A DNA stretch of 64,000 bases, taken from NCBI GenBank assembly GCA_963674685.2, contig CAXXWT010000002.1:1240001-1304000 (forward strand), read 5' to 3'. Shown here piece after piece: positions 8,609 to 18,400 of this stretch. The notes under the pieces were generated by a model that was not told the DNA's origin, did no database searches, and saw nothing but the letters and a program-made list of their open reading frames with translations. Each line of letters begins with the position of its first letter. Position 1 is the stretch's first letter. Position numbers and translations under genes: made by a program. The stretch comes from G963674685 sp963674685 (GTDB lineage Bacteria; Lernaellota; Lernaellaia; JACKCT01).

Positions 8609-9955
8609 TTATTTCCCCACGCAGAAGCGGCTGAAGATGCGGCCCAGGACGTCGTCGGGGGTGGTGTCGCCGAGGATTTCGGACAGGGCGCGCAGGGCGT
8701 CGTTGACTTCCAGGGCGACGACGGCGGGGGATGCGTCTTTTTCAAAAGCGTCGTAAGCCGCCGCGATGCGCGCCTGTGCAGTCGATACTCCCTGGTGCTG
8801 GCGCTCGCTGGCGAGCAGTCCCTCCAGCGCGGATCCGGACTGCGCGCCCAGCGCCGTTTCCACCATTTTTCGCGTGAGCTCATCCAGCCCCTGCCCGGTC
8901 AATGCGGAAATCGGCATTTCATCCGGCGCGGCGCTTTTTTCCAGCAAGTCTGATTTATTGGCGGCGGCGACGACCGGCGCATCGGGAAGTTCATCGCGCA
9001 AAGCTTTGTCCTCATCGGTCCACCCTGTCCGCGCGTCGATGAGAAAGACGATCAAATCCGCCTGCGCCATTTGCTCACGCGCAATCTGCTGGCCTTCGCG
9101 TTCAATATCTCCCGCCGAATCCCGCAAGCCCGCCGTGTCCACGAGAGTAAACGGCGCGCCGTCCAGCACCGCTTCGACTTCCACGGCGTCCCGCGTGGTG
9201 CCGGGGGTATCCGAAACAATGGAGCGCCGCCGTCCCACCAGCGCGTTGCACAGGCTGCTTTTCCCCACGTTGGGCCGCCCGGCGATCACCGCCGTCGCGC
9301 CGTCGCGATAGATGCGGCCTTTGCGGTACGTGGCCGCCAGCGCCGCCAGATCGTCCGCCGCCATGCGCAGCAGGCCGGCGATTTCCTTTGGATCGATGTC
9401 GCCGATCTCCGCATCCTCGAAATCGATCTGCGCTTCGATAAGCGCTTTCGCCTCGATCAGCCGGTCCCGCAGCGTGGCGATTCTCCCGGAAAGCGCGCCG
9501 GACAAACGGGCGTGCGCGGCGCGCAAAGCCGCCTCGGACCTTGCGTGCACCACGTCCAGAATCGACTCGGCCTGCGCCAGATCGATGCGGCCTGACGCCA
9601 GCGCCCTGCGCGTGAATTCCCCCGGCTCGGCCATGCGCGCTCCGGCGTCGGCTAAAACGGATAAAAGCGCCGCCGGGGCCGCCAGGCCGCCGTGCGTGTG
9701 CAGTTCGACGATTTCCTGCCCGGTGAAAGTGCGCGGCGCGGGCAGGTGTATGAAGTATCCTTCATCCACGGGATCGCCGGCGGCGTCGACGAATGTTCCG
9801 AAGGTCATTTGCCTCGGCTTGATTTCGCCCGGGCCGGCGGCTTTGAAGAACTTGCGCGCCAGCTTAAAACTTCCGGGGCCGGAAAGGCGGATGACGGCCA
9901 CGCCGGAAAGTCCTTTGGCCGTTGCGATCGCCGCGATGATGTCGTCTAAGATCAT
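8609..9955 (-). CDS. mnmE: tRNA uridine-5-carboxymethylaminomethyl(34) synthesis GTPase MnmE
   Basis: The 448-residue protein has the MnmE order: an N-terminal tetrahydrofolate-binding domain with 'DDIIAAIATAKG', a helical domain, an inserted G domain and the C-terminal 'FCVGK' motif whose Cys is family-specific. G1 is 'GRPNVGKSS', G2/G3 lie around 'DTPGTTRD' and 'DTAGLRD', and G4 is 'NKSD'. With MnmG it modifies wobble uridine 34 of certain tRNAs. The start is placed at the ATG at 9953-9955 because the family begins at this motif; a further 17 codons upstream are open but not conserved-looking. The usual neighbours mnmG, yidC and rpmH are absent here. Confidence 0.96.
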   Translation of the reverse strand: MILDDIIAAIATAKGLSGVAVIRLSGPGSFKLARKFFKAAGPGEIKPRQMTFGTFVDAAGDPVDEGYFIHLPAPRTFTGQEIVELHTHGGLAAPAALLSVLADAGARMAEPGEFTRRALASGRIDLAQAESILDVVHARSEAALRAAHARLSGALSGRIATLRDRLIEAKALIEAQIDFEDAEIGDIDPKEIAGLLRMAADDLAALAATYRKGRIYRDGATAVIAGRPNVGKSSLCNALVGRRRSIVSDTPGTTRDAVEVEAVLDGAPFTLVDTAGLRDSAGDIEREGQQIAREQMAQADLIVFLIDARTGWTDEDKALRDELPDAPVVAAANKSDLLEKSAAPDEMPISALTGQGLDELTRKMVETALGAQSGSALEGLLASERQHQGVSTAQARIAAAYDAFEKDASPAVVALEVNDALRALSEILGDTTPDDVLGRIFSRFCVGK

Positions 9956-10058
9956 GGATGAATTTCCCAAAAAAATTTCACAATTGCGCCGCGGGTATTC
10001 TGGCACGACCGCGCATTCGGCGAAAGGGTAGTGAGTTAATTTAAGTGAGCGACGACAT

Positions 10059-10206
10059 TGTCATTCCGAGCGAGTCCGTCAGGACGAGTCGAGGAATCCC
10101 TTAAACGATGCGTGTTTATCATTTTACTGTGTACATCATGGCAAGGCGGCAGCGCCTCATTGAAGGGATTCCTCCGCTACGCTAAAGCTCCGGTCGGAAT
10201 GACAAA
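10059..10206. repeat. Interrupted inverted repeat, MITE-like, of the 'TCATTCCGA...GAGGAATCCC' type
   Basis: Left arms 10059-10073 (ttgtcattccgagcg) and 10091-10102 (gaggaatccctt) are mirrored by right arms 10163-10174 (aagggattcctc) and 10191-10206 (cggtcggaatgacaaa). The whole can fold into one long stem of about 148 bases with an AT-rich loop. It lies just upstream of the cobalamin riboswitch. Repeats of this type recur in many environmental bacterial genomes. A degenerate right-arm fragment recurs near 47418-47440. Confidence 0.8.
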
Positions 10207-10254
10207 ACCGGCACTCGTTCGGAATGCAAATGAATTTGCAAACGGACCCCCTAC

Positions 10255-10447
10255 CGGCGAAAGATGTTGCTTTTCGGAAATCCGTGGAGTAATGTGCCCC
10301 CGAGTTTATGCCGAGCGGCATGCAGGGAAGTCCGGTGCAAATCCGGCGCAGTCCCGCTACTGTAATGGGGTCATTCCCAAAGCCAGACACCTGATCCGCC
10401 GGCGCAGGCCGTATCGCTCTTCGGAGGAAGGGGCGGGTTTGCTTCAG
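10255..10447 (+). promoter_or_regulatory. Cobalamin (adenosylcobalamin-class) riboswitch
   Basis: The conserved core is visible: 'gcatgcagggaagtccggtg' then 'caaatccggcgcagtcccgc' and 'tactgtaatgggg', followed by 'aaagccagacacctg', the region equivalent to the B12 box. These match the family pattern GGGAA-n-GGTG-AA-CC-GC-G-CCCGC-ACTGT-A ... AAG-CAG-A-ACC. The element lies 110-300 bases upstream of the first gene and is followed by an intrinsic terminator, so B12 binding would be expected to end transcription early. The outer boundaries are approximate. Confidence 0.93.
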
Positions 10448-10457
10448 GCAATGATTC

Positions 10458-10490
10458 AAAACCCCCTTTCGACTAGGAGAGGGGGTTTTT
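10458..10490 (+). terminator. Intrinsic terminator forming the riboswitch expression platform
   Basis: Arms 10461-10467 (accccct) and 10480-10486 (agggggt), flanked by A and T runs, form a strong stem with a 12-base loop. A T-tract follows directly (10486-10490, continuing 'atttg'). It sits between the cobalamin riboswitch and the first coding region, the expected position for ligand-controlled premature termination. Confidence 0.88.
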
Positions 10491-10555
10491 ATTTGCCCCT
10501 TTTCCTGACACGAAATATTTCCTTCGGCGAAGCGACGCGTTTTTGGAGGCGCTTT

Positions 10556-11425
10556 ATGAAGGTGTTTGTTCTTGTACTTGCCGTGACCGCGATCCTTTTC
10601 GGCGCAGTCATCGGCTGCGGGAGTGATTCCGATTCGTCGGATGACGATGATGACGCGAGCGACGACGCGGATGACGATCTGAATGACGATGTCGATGACG
10701 ACGCGGATGACGACACGGCTTCGCCTGACGACGATGACCTGGAAGTCGATCCGCTTCAATTCGCCGTGGAGATCATCGACGTTCAGTACGGAGACGCCGC
10801 GGGATACGGCCGGGACTATCTGCCGGACAACGTGCTCGGCCCTCCCGCGGGAGGCGGCGACACGAGCCCGCAATCCGGCGAGGATGAATTGCTGAGTCTG
10901 GGCATCGGCGGACAAATCACCTTGCGCGTGGGCTATGAGATCATCGACGGCGAAGGCCCCGATCTGGCGATTTTCGAAAATCCGTTTTTTACCGCCGGGC
11001 AGCCGGACAATATCTATACGGAGGCCGCCGTTGTGGAAGTCAGCGCCGACGGCGAGGTCTGGCATCGTTTTCCCTGCGATTTCAACATCGACGGCGAAGG
11101 TCCCGTCGTGTACGCCAATCCCGACAACTTCACGGGGCTGGCCGGGATCAATCCTGTTTTCGCCAATCCGGCGGAAGGGATCGATCCGTTCGACGCGCTG
11201 GTCGCCGGGGGAGATTATTTTGACCTGGCGGACGTGGGCCTGGAGTCGGCGAGTTTCGTGCGGATCATCGACACCGGCGACATCAATCGCGCGCCGGGAA
11301 CAGAAACATATGACGACAACGACGATCTCATTGACGACGCCGGAAATCATTTTCCCGAAGGCGGCGGCAAGGGTTCTTTCGATCTGGACGCCGTGGCCGT
11401 GCTGAATTTCGGAGACGCCACATGA
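10556..11425 (+). CDS. Asp-rich surface lipoprotein, first gene of B12-controlled operon
   Basis: The 289-residue protein begins at the ATG at 10556, preceded by GGAGG at suitable spacing. It has a lipoprotein signal peptide (lipobox 'AVIGC', C21) and a 35-residue linker made almost only of Asp, Ala, Asn and Ser. The mature domain contains 'YGRDYLPDNVLGPPAGGG', 'LRVGYEIIDGEGPDLAIFEN' and 'VEVSADGEVWHRFPCDF', a beta-sandwich pattern seen in cell-surface proteins that lie next to BtuB/BtuG genes in some bacteria. Its stop overlaps the start of the next gene in an ATGA. Together with the riboswitch, this suggests an accessory role in cobalamin capture at the outer membrane. The molecular role is an inference. 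Confidence 0.75.
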   Translation: MKVFVLVLAVTAILFGAVIGCGSDSDSSDDDDDASDDADDDLNDDVDDDADDDTASPDDDDLEVDPLQFAVEIIDVQYGDAAGYGRDYLPDNVLGPPAGGGDTSPQSGEDELLSLGIGGQITLRVGYEIIDGEGPDLAIFENPFFTAGQPDNIYTEAAVVEVSADGEVWHRFPCDFNIDGEGPVVYANPDNFTGLAGINPVFANPAEGIDPFDALVAGGDYFDLADVGLESASFVRIIDTGDINRAPGTETYDDNDDLIDDAGNHFPEGGGKGSFDLDAVAVLNFGDAT

Positions 11426-12573
11426 AGCGGCGGATTATCCCATGGCAGGCGCTTCTTATCGCCGCGCTGATTGCCGCCGCGGTCATGGGATGCGACGAAC
11501 TCGAAGAGCAGTCCGAGGATGTTCCGGCGATCATTTACGGCGGCGATGATTGGGATTACCCTTATTATCTGGTGATCGGCGGGGGGCTGTCGGAAACGCT
11601 GTCTCTGCTGACGATCAGCGGGCCGGAAAGATATGCCGTCGACAACGACGTGCAACTCAGCTGCGGTTCCATCAATCAGACCCTGGTCAAGGACGGAGAG
11701 CTTTTCGCGCTTTGCTCACTGACCCATTCGGTTCTCGTGTACGACATTCACGACCTGTCCATCAGCCGGGAAATTTCCGTGGGCGTGGGCTCCAATCCCC
11801 TCGGCATGGCTTTTTACGAAGGCAACAAGGCGTTTATCACGAACTACATCACCAATAACGTCACGTATTACGATCTTAACGACGACGAGGGGCAGGTCCT
11901 GGCGACGATCTTGATGCCGTCTTCCGATGAATTGCCCAGCGATACCGGCGAACACAAAACGCAGGCCCGCCCCGGCGGCGCCGTCATGGCGGGCGACAAA
12001 CTTTTCGTGGCGCTGTCGAATCTTGACGACACGTACGTCGCCGGCGGTCCCGGTTTGCTGGCCGTCATCGACGGACCTTCAAAAACCCTGACCAAAACCA
12101 TCACGCTTAAGGGCCGCGACACCGTCGGCGTCTGGTCCGAAGAAAACGGCTTCGTATACGCTGTTTCCGCAGGTGACTACACAAACGAAAAAGGCTTTGT
12201 CGGAAACGGCCTCGTCGAGTTGATCGACGTCGAAAGCCTGGAAATCGTGGATTCGGTCGACATCGGCGGAGCGCCCTTCGACATGGTCGTGACAAATGAA
12301 GGAATCGCGTACCTGGGAAACGGCCTGGAAGGCGTGGTGCTTTCTTTCGATACGGCGACGCTTGAGGTTCTGGATTCCATTGATATCCGTGATTCAAACG
12401 ACGAACTCGGGCTCTCCTTTACTTCGGCCCTGGCGGCGGACGGCAACGGCTATCTTTACGCCGTGGAGTTCAATCACGACAGGCTTTTCGTCATCGACAC
12501 GCTGAGCGGCAATAAAATCGTGGACCGCTTCACCGTCAACGACGGGCCCGACACCCTGAGCTTCATCCGGTAA
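11422..12573 (+). CDS. YncE/YVTN-type beta-propeller lipoprotein, BtuG-like
   Basis: The 383-residue protein has a lipobox 'AVMGC' (C24) and then repeated blades with YVTN-like units, such as 'VGSNPLGMAFYEGNKAFITN' and 'IGGAPFDMVVTNEGIAYLGN', each followed by 'VxxxD'. This fits a seven-bladed propeller. In Bacteroides, BtuG is a surface propeller lipoprotein that binds cobalamin very tightly and docks on BtuB. Here the same pairing appears: B12 riboswitch, propeller lipoprotein, then a TonB-dependent receptor. The start overlaps the previous stop by four bases (ATGA), indicating translational coupling. The BtuG-like role is inferred from fold and context, not from clear sequence identity. Confidence 0.78.
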   Translation: MKRRIIPWQALLIAALIAAAVMGCDELEEQSEDVPAIIYGGDDWDYPYYLVIGGGLSETLSLLTISGPERYAVDNDVQLSCGSINQTLVKDGELFALCSLTHSVLVYDIHDLSISREISVGVGSNPLGMAFYEGNKAFITNYITNNVTYYDLNDDEGQVLATILMPSSDELPSDTGEHKTQARPGGAVMAGDKLFVALSNLDDTYVAGGPGLLAVIDGPSKTLTKTITLKGRDTVGVWSEENGFVYAVSAGDYTNEKGFVGNGLVELIDVESLEIVDSVDIGGAPFDMVVTNEGIAYLGNGLEGVVLSFDTATLEVLDSIDIRDSNDELGLSFTSALAADGNGYLYAVEFNHDRLFVIDTLSGNKIVDRFTVNDGPDTLSFIR

Positions 12574-12577
12574 CCGC

Positions 12578-14500
12578 ATGATTTTTCGTTTTCTCGTCAT
12601 ATTCGCACTGCTTGCCGCGCTGAATCCGGCGCCGCTTCGCGCCGATGAGCAGGACGAGGAAATCAGTGAAGCTGAAATGCTGGGCGAGGTGGAAGTGACG
12701 GCGAAACGCGTCAACGAATCCCTGGACGATCCCCCGGTCTTCGTCGAGCAGATCGACATGAAGCAATACGAGGGCCGCTTCGTCACGACGGAAGAGGTCA
12801 TCAGCCAGGCGGCGGGCGTGTCGGTGCGAAACTTCGGCGGCCTGGGCAAGCTGTCCACCGTTTCCATCCGGGGCTCCAGCGCCGACCAGGTGGTGGTTCT
12901 GGTGGACGGCGTGCGCATCAATCCGGCGACGGGAGGCGGCGTGGATCTGTCGTCCATTCCGCCGGATCAGATCGAGCGCATCGAAATCATCCGGGGAGGA
13001 GACTCGGCCTTTTTCGGCGAAGGAGCCGTTGGCGGCGTGGTCAACATCGTCACGAAAAGGGCGGGCAAACCCTTAAGCACCGCCGGCGTCGGCTACGGCT
13101 CTTACAACACGTTCAAGGCCGGCGCCGCGCATTCGAAAGCCATAGAAAAACTCAGCTACATCGTTTCCGCGAACTATCTGCACTCCGACGGCGATTTCAT
13201 TTTTAAAAACAACAACGGCACCGAGTTCAACGACGGCGACGATTACGACGACGTGCGCGAGAACAACGAGACCGACAACCGGGGCGCGCTGGTGAAAGCG
13301 GCTTACACCTTCAGCCAGCGCGCGGAAATCTCGGGCCAGAACGAGTTTTTTTCGTCGGACAAAGGCCTGCCGGGCATGGCGACCTTTCCGTCCCGATATG
13401 TGCACCAGAAAGACATCCGCAACTCCTCGTCGGTTTCGCTCGCTCTTAGCGATCTTCCGGTCTTCGGGCTTTCCTTCAAAACGCGCTTGTCGCACCGGTA
13501 CTCGTTCAACAGCTATCACGACCCGCGTGGCGAGCAGACCGGCGCGCCTTTAAAAACCCGGCAGAATGAATATGCTCCCGAAGCCGAGGAGACGATTCAA
13601 TATATCTGGGGCGACCATCAGATATGGACGCTGACCGGCCTGTATCGAAACACCCGTCTCCTGGACGCGGAATTCGACAATCCGGAGCGGACCACGTGGG
13701 CGGCGGCGTTGCGCGATCAGATTTATCTTTTTAAAAATATCCTGACCCTCGTTCCCGCGGCGCGATACGACGAGGTTTCGGACATGGGAGGCATGTGGAG
13801 TCCCAAGTTCGGGCTTTCCATCAAGCCTTTCTCCTGGCTGATTTTCAAAGGAAACGCGGGCAAGAGTTTTCGCGCGCCGAATTTCAACGAGTTGTATTTC
13901 AATCACGGTTTTGTGCAGGGAAATCCTGATCTCGAACCGGAAAAAAGCGTCAATTACGACGCGGGCCTGCAACTTGTTTGGGATTGGCTTTTTTTCGAAG
14001 GAGCCTGGTTTCGCAGCGAAGTGGAAGATCTTATCGAGTATCTGCTGATTTCGGGATTCCGCTACAAGCCCTTTAACATCGGCGAGGCGCGGCTGGAAGG
14101 TTTTGAGGGATCGATGCGTTTCAATCCCGTCGAATACTTCTCTTTAGCCGGCTCGTACACGCAGACCTACGCCCTGGACACCACCGAATACGCGAACCGC
14201 CGGGATCGCCAGATTCCCGGGCGGCCGCGATACAAGGGATTTGGCCGGGCCGAGGGCCACTGGAAATATTTCACGCCCTTCGTCGAGTTCAACTACGTGG
14301 GCGGCAACTTCATCACGCAGGCCAACACCAAGCTGCTTCCCGAACGAAAGATATGGAACGTGGGCCTGGTCACGAGCCCCGACGAGCATTTCAAGGCCGG
14401 CATGGAAGTCAAAAACCTGGCCGACGAGCGCGCGGTGGACGTGCGGGGATTCCCGCTGCCGGGACGCACTTTTTTTATGACATTGGACGCAAGTTTTTAG
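12578..14500 (+). CDS. btuB: TonB-dependent outer-membrane receptor, probable cobalamin receptor BtuB
   Basis: The 640-residue protein has a signal peptide (ends near 'PLRADE') and a likely TonB box region 'LGEVEVTAKRV'. The plug domain has 'VSIRGSSADQVVVLVDGVRI' and 'ERIEIIRGGDSAFFGEGAVG', and a long beta-barrel ends with the outer-membrane Phe signature '...MTLDASF'. The size matches BtuB-class receptors. It follows the propeller gene by four bases and lies downstream of a cobalamin riboswitch, so cobalamin is the most likely ligand. Its energising partners TonB, ExbB and ExbD are not in the window. Confidence 0.88.
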   Translation: MIFRFLVIFALLAALNPAPLRADEQDEEISEAEMLGEVEVTAKRVNESLDDPPVFVEQIDMKQYEGRFVTTEEVISQAAGVSVRNFGGLGKLSTVSIRGSSADQVVVLVDGVRINPATGGGVDLSSIPPDQIERIEIIRGGDSAFFGEGAVGGVVNIVTKRAGKPLSTAGVGYGSYNTFKAGAAHSKAIEKLSYIVSANYLHSDGDFIFKNNNGTEFNDGDDYDDVRENNETDNRGALVKAAYTFSQRAEISGQNEFFSSDKGLPGMATFPSRYVHQKDIRNSSSVSLALSDLPVFGLSFKTRLSHRYSFNSYHDPRGEQTGAPLKTRQNEYAPEAEETIQYIWGDHQIWTLTGLYRNTRLLDAEFDNPERTTWAAALRDQIYLFKNILTLVPAARYDEVSDMGGMWSPKFGLSIKPFSWLIFKGNAGKSFRAPNFNELYFNHGFVQGNPDLEPEKSVNYDAGLQLVWDWLFFEGAWFRSEVEDLIEYLLISGFRYKPFNIGEARLEGFEGSMRFNPVEYFSLAGSYTQTYALDTTEYANRRDRQIPGRPRYKGFGRAEGHWKYFTPFVEFNYVGGNFITQANTKLLPERKIWNVGLVTSPDEHFKAGMEVKNLADERAVDVRGFPLPGRTFFMTLDASF

Positions 14501-14509
14501 GCGGCTTAA

Positions 14510-15394
14510 ATGAAAAAAACATTTCTTCGGTTATCAATTTTTCTTGTGGCGTTATGCCTGTTTTGGGGTTTTGCGCTCGGTCTTGCTTACGGTGAGAAAA
14601 AGCACCGAATTATCTCCCACCTTCCCAGCCTGACGGAGATATGTTTCGAACTGGGACTGGGAGATCAGCTCGTCGGAGTTTCGGATTATTGCAACCGGCC
14701 GCCGGAGGCCAAGAAGCTTCCCCGCGTCGGCGGCCTGATGAATCCCAACTATGAACGGGTCGTCTCCCTGGCGCCGGACATGGTTCTTTTGCGCAATACG
14801 GAAAAGGCCATACGGCGAAAATACAAATCCCTGGGGATTCCGACGACCGCCGTCAAAGCCGACACGCCGGCGGATGTGCTGGATTCCATTCGCACCATCG
14901 GAAAAACCTTTCATCGCGAGGATCGTGCGGCGAAGCTTGTCGCGAGGATCGAGGGGGAATTCGCAAAGATCGGAACTCGAAGCGCCGGGCGGCCGCCGGT
15001 GTCGGCCATGATCGTCATCGGGCACGAGCCGGGCTCGCTTCGTGATATCTATATCGCTTCGAAAGGTTCTTTTCACAGCGAGCTTCTTTCCATGGCCGGA
15101 GGCCGCAATGGCTTTGAGCAGGGCTTTTCGGATTACCCGAAAGTTTCCAAGGAAGCCGTCATCGCCCGGTCGCCGGATGTGATCATTGTCTGCCTTCCCG
15201 CGGATTCCATGACCGCCGAGGAAATCGCCCGGGAAAAAGCCCTGTGGTCTCCGCTCAAAACCGTCGCCGCCGTCAAGAACCATCGCGTGTGCGTGTTGCA
15301 TGGCGACTACATCATGATTCCCGGTCCCCGCATGGCGAAAATCGCCGAGGAGTTTTCAAAGTGTCTGAGGGAAGGCAATTTCCGGCAGCCTTGA
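14510..15394 (+). CDS. btuF: Periplasmic cobalamin-binding protein, BtuF-like
   Basis: The 294-residue protein has a cleavable signal peptide (about residues 1-28) and the Peripla_BP_2 (PF01497) class III fold. It contains 'RIISHLPSLTEICFELGLGDQLVGVSDYC' broken over family positions, 'PDMVLLRNTE' and 'SPDVIIVCLP'. BtuF delivers cobalamin from the periplasm to the BtuCD ABC transporter. The gene starts nine bases after the receptor gene and closes the riboswitch-controlled operon. The permease and ATPase genes (btuC, btuD) do not follow; the next gene converges from the other strand. They must lie elsewhere if the pathway is complete. Confidence 0.85.
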   Translation: MKKTFLRLSIFLVALCLFWGFALGLAYGEKKHRIISHLPSLTEICFELGLGDQLVGVSDYCNRPPEAKKLPRVGGLMNPNYERVVSLAPDMVLLRNTEKAIRRKYKSLGIPTTAVKADTPADVLDSIRTIGKTFHREDRAAKLVARIEGEFAKIGTRSAGRPPVSAMIVIGHEPGSLRDIYIASKGSFHSELLSMAGGRNGFEQGFSDYPKVSKEAVIARSPDVIIVCLPADSMTAEEIAREKALWSPLKTVAAVKNHRVCVLHGDYIMIPGPRMAKIAEEFSKCLREGNFRQP

Positions 15395-15419
15395 GAGCGC
15401 CCAATCATATTTTCCCGGT

Positions 15420-18400
15420 TCAAGCGTCCAGAATTTCCCGCACTTTTTTCACCAGGTTCTCCACGGAAAAGGGCTTTTGGATGAAGTTCATTCCGTCGTG
15501 CAGGACGCCGTGATGTGCAATGACATTTTCCGTGTAACCGGACATGTACAGGACTTTTGTATTCGGCCTTTTCAAATTGACTCTGTCGTATACTTCCTTG
15601 CCGGTCATGCCGGGCATGATGACGTCGGTCAAGAGGAGATGAATATCGCCCTCGAAGTTATTGCAGAACTCGACGGCGTCAACGCCCTGTTCGAAATCTC
15701 TGACCTGGTATCCCTGCATGCCCAGGACTCTCGCCGCCAGGGTGCGGACCATTTGTTCGTCTTCAACGACGACGACTGTCTCGTGCCCGGATAGCGTGGC
15801 TTCCTTCGACCGAAGCACCTGGGCTTCCACTTCTTTTTCGATTCGCGGCAGGTAAATCTTGAACGTGGATCCGATGCCTTCTTCGGAATACACGTTGATA
15901 AAACCGTTGTTCTGTTTGACGATGCCGTAGACCGTGGAAAGCCCCAGTCCGGTGCCCTTCCCCTTATCCTTGGTGGTGTAAAAAGGTTCGAAGATGTGTT
16001 TGAGGCTTTCCTGGGGTATGCCGACGCCGGTGTCGCTGACGGCCAGCATCACGTAATTCCCCGGTACGATCCAGGGATATTTCCTCGTGTAATCCCGATC
16101 CAGCGTGACGTTTTTCGTCTCTATGACAAGTGCGCCGCCTCCCGGCATGGCGTCCCTGGCGTTGACGGCCAGGTTGACGAGAATCTGATCGAGCTGGTGC
16201 GGGTCGACCTTGACGTTGTTCAAATCCTCGCCGGGGACATATTCGAGCTCAACGTCCTCCTCGATGATCCTGGCGAGCATTTTCCGGCTGCTTTCAATCA
16301 GGTCGTTGAGGTTGGCGACGATCGGGGAGATCACCTGCTTGCGGCTGAATCCCAGAAGCTGTTGCGTCAGTTTCGAAGCCCGTTGCGCCGCTTTTTCGAT
16401 TTCCGACACCTCCGAATACAGAGGATCCTCTTTCGCCAGAGAATCGAGGATCATTTCCGCGTAACCACCGATGCCGGTCAGGATGTTGTTGAAGTCGTGG
16501 GCGATTCCCCCCGCCAGACGCCCGACGGCCTCCATCTTTTGAGATTGGCGGAGCTGGTTTTCAAGTTTTTCCTTTTCTTCCTCGGCTTTTTTCTTGTCGG
16601 TGACGTCCCGGCTGCTGATGATCATTCCGCGAGCCCGCCCGCTGTCGTCCACCAGAGCCTTGCCGATGGATTCGAGCCATTTATACGAATCGTCATCGCA
16701 CAGAAAACGGTACTGCGTCCGCCGGGTCTTTTTTTCGGAAGTGACGGTTTCCATAAGCTTTGAAACGGCGTCCCGATCTTCGGGATGAATCCTGTTCAAA
16801 AGGGAAGTCCCCAGCAAATTATCGGGATTCACTTCCAGAGCCGATTGATGGGAAGGACTGAGATAATCCAACACGCCGTTAAGATCGCACTTGGACACCA
16901 GGTCGGACATATTATCAGTGATTTCCCGCAATCTCCGCTCGCTTTTGCGCAGGGCCTCTTCGGTCTGGAGCCTGCTGATGCTGTTGCCCACTTCCTTGCC
17001 GATCGTTGTCAGCAGGGATTTCACGGAATCGCTGAAGGAAAAAACATTTCTGCTGACAATATTCAAAGCCCCGATAACGCGATCCGAGCTGAAAATCGGT
17101 ATGGAGGCCATGGCGTGGTAATCCCAAAGATTTGCCTGATTCTGAAGCTTTCTGGAATTATTCTCTACGAAAAACGGCCGACCTTTTTTAAACACGATAC
17201 TGAAAGGAGTCTTGTCCACGGGAACACGCTGGATGTTTTCGATAAATTCATCGCTCAGGCCCAAGTGAAATTTCAAGGCAGCATGATCTTCGCCTTCGTC
17301 GAGAAGATAAATGCCGCCTCCCTCGAAATCGAGCCATTCCAGCACGCCCCTTAAGACGAAAGCCATCAGGTCCGTCGAAGACGCAGCCTCATTCGAAGCA
17401 GTGATAAAGCGATTAAGAATGGTCAGATCCCTGTTTCTTTCGGCTATTTCCTCTTCCGCCTTTTTGCGCGGCGTGATGTCGATGAAGTTGCCCATCAGGG
17501 CCGGGCTGCCTTCATGCTCGATGCGGGAAACGAGAATTTCCACCCACAGCGTCCGGCCGTTTTTCTTTAACAGTCGAAACTCGTAATGATCCACGGGATG
17601 TTCGTTTTCAAGTCGCTTTTGCGCGCGGGCGCCGACCAGCGCCCTGTCTTGCGGATGAACATAGTTGATAAAAGGTTTGCCATATAGCGACGGAAGCTCA
17701 TCTTTCGTGAATCCCAGCATGGCGCCCAGTTTCGGGTTGGAATAAATAATTTTGCCGTTGCTGTGGATAAAGATTCCCGTGATGGATTCTTCGCTGATTT
17801 GCCGATACTTGGTTTCCGACTCGGCCAGGGATCGCTTGAGTTGAATGTTTTTGAGAGCTTCCAGGCTGTGTGAAGCAATGATGCGGCCGATCTTCAGATC
17901 CTGCTGCGTGAAGGGAGGTTCGCGTTTGTCATGCAAAGCCAGAACGCCCAGCACTTCGCCCCCGGCGTCTTGGTAGGGCAGAGCCATGAACGAACCGTTG
18001 TTGTATCCGTTCCAGCCCGACGGTCTGAGTTCTCCTCCGGCTTCGATGTCGGAAACGACAAATCCTTCCCTGGAGTCAAATACTTTTCCGATGACCGAAT
18101 CCGGGGGCGGAGGCAGCGGGATGGTTTCCCGCTGGTGGCCGGAATCGAGGGCGGCCACCAGGCGCAGATGATCTTTTTCACGCCAGAACAGGCTTCCGCC
18201 GCCGGCGTCCATATTGGCGGACAGAAGCCCCAGAATACGCTCGGCGAGAATCTGGGGACTTTCGCACACCGAGAAATTCTTTGTTTCCTCGGCGATGTGC
18301 TGAAGCCTCTCGTTGAATTCGCAAATCTGCCGGGTGCGATCCAGAACCAGGTTTTCCAGCCGCTCCCGGTAACGGGCATTTTCGATTTCCAGGGCTCTGA

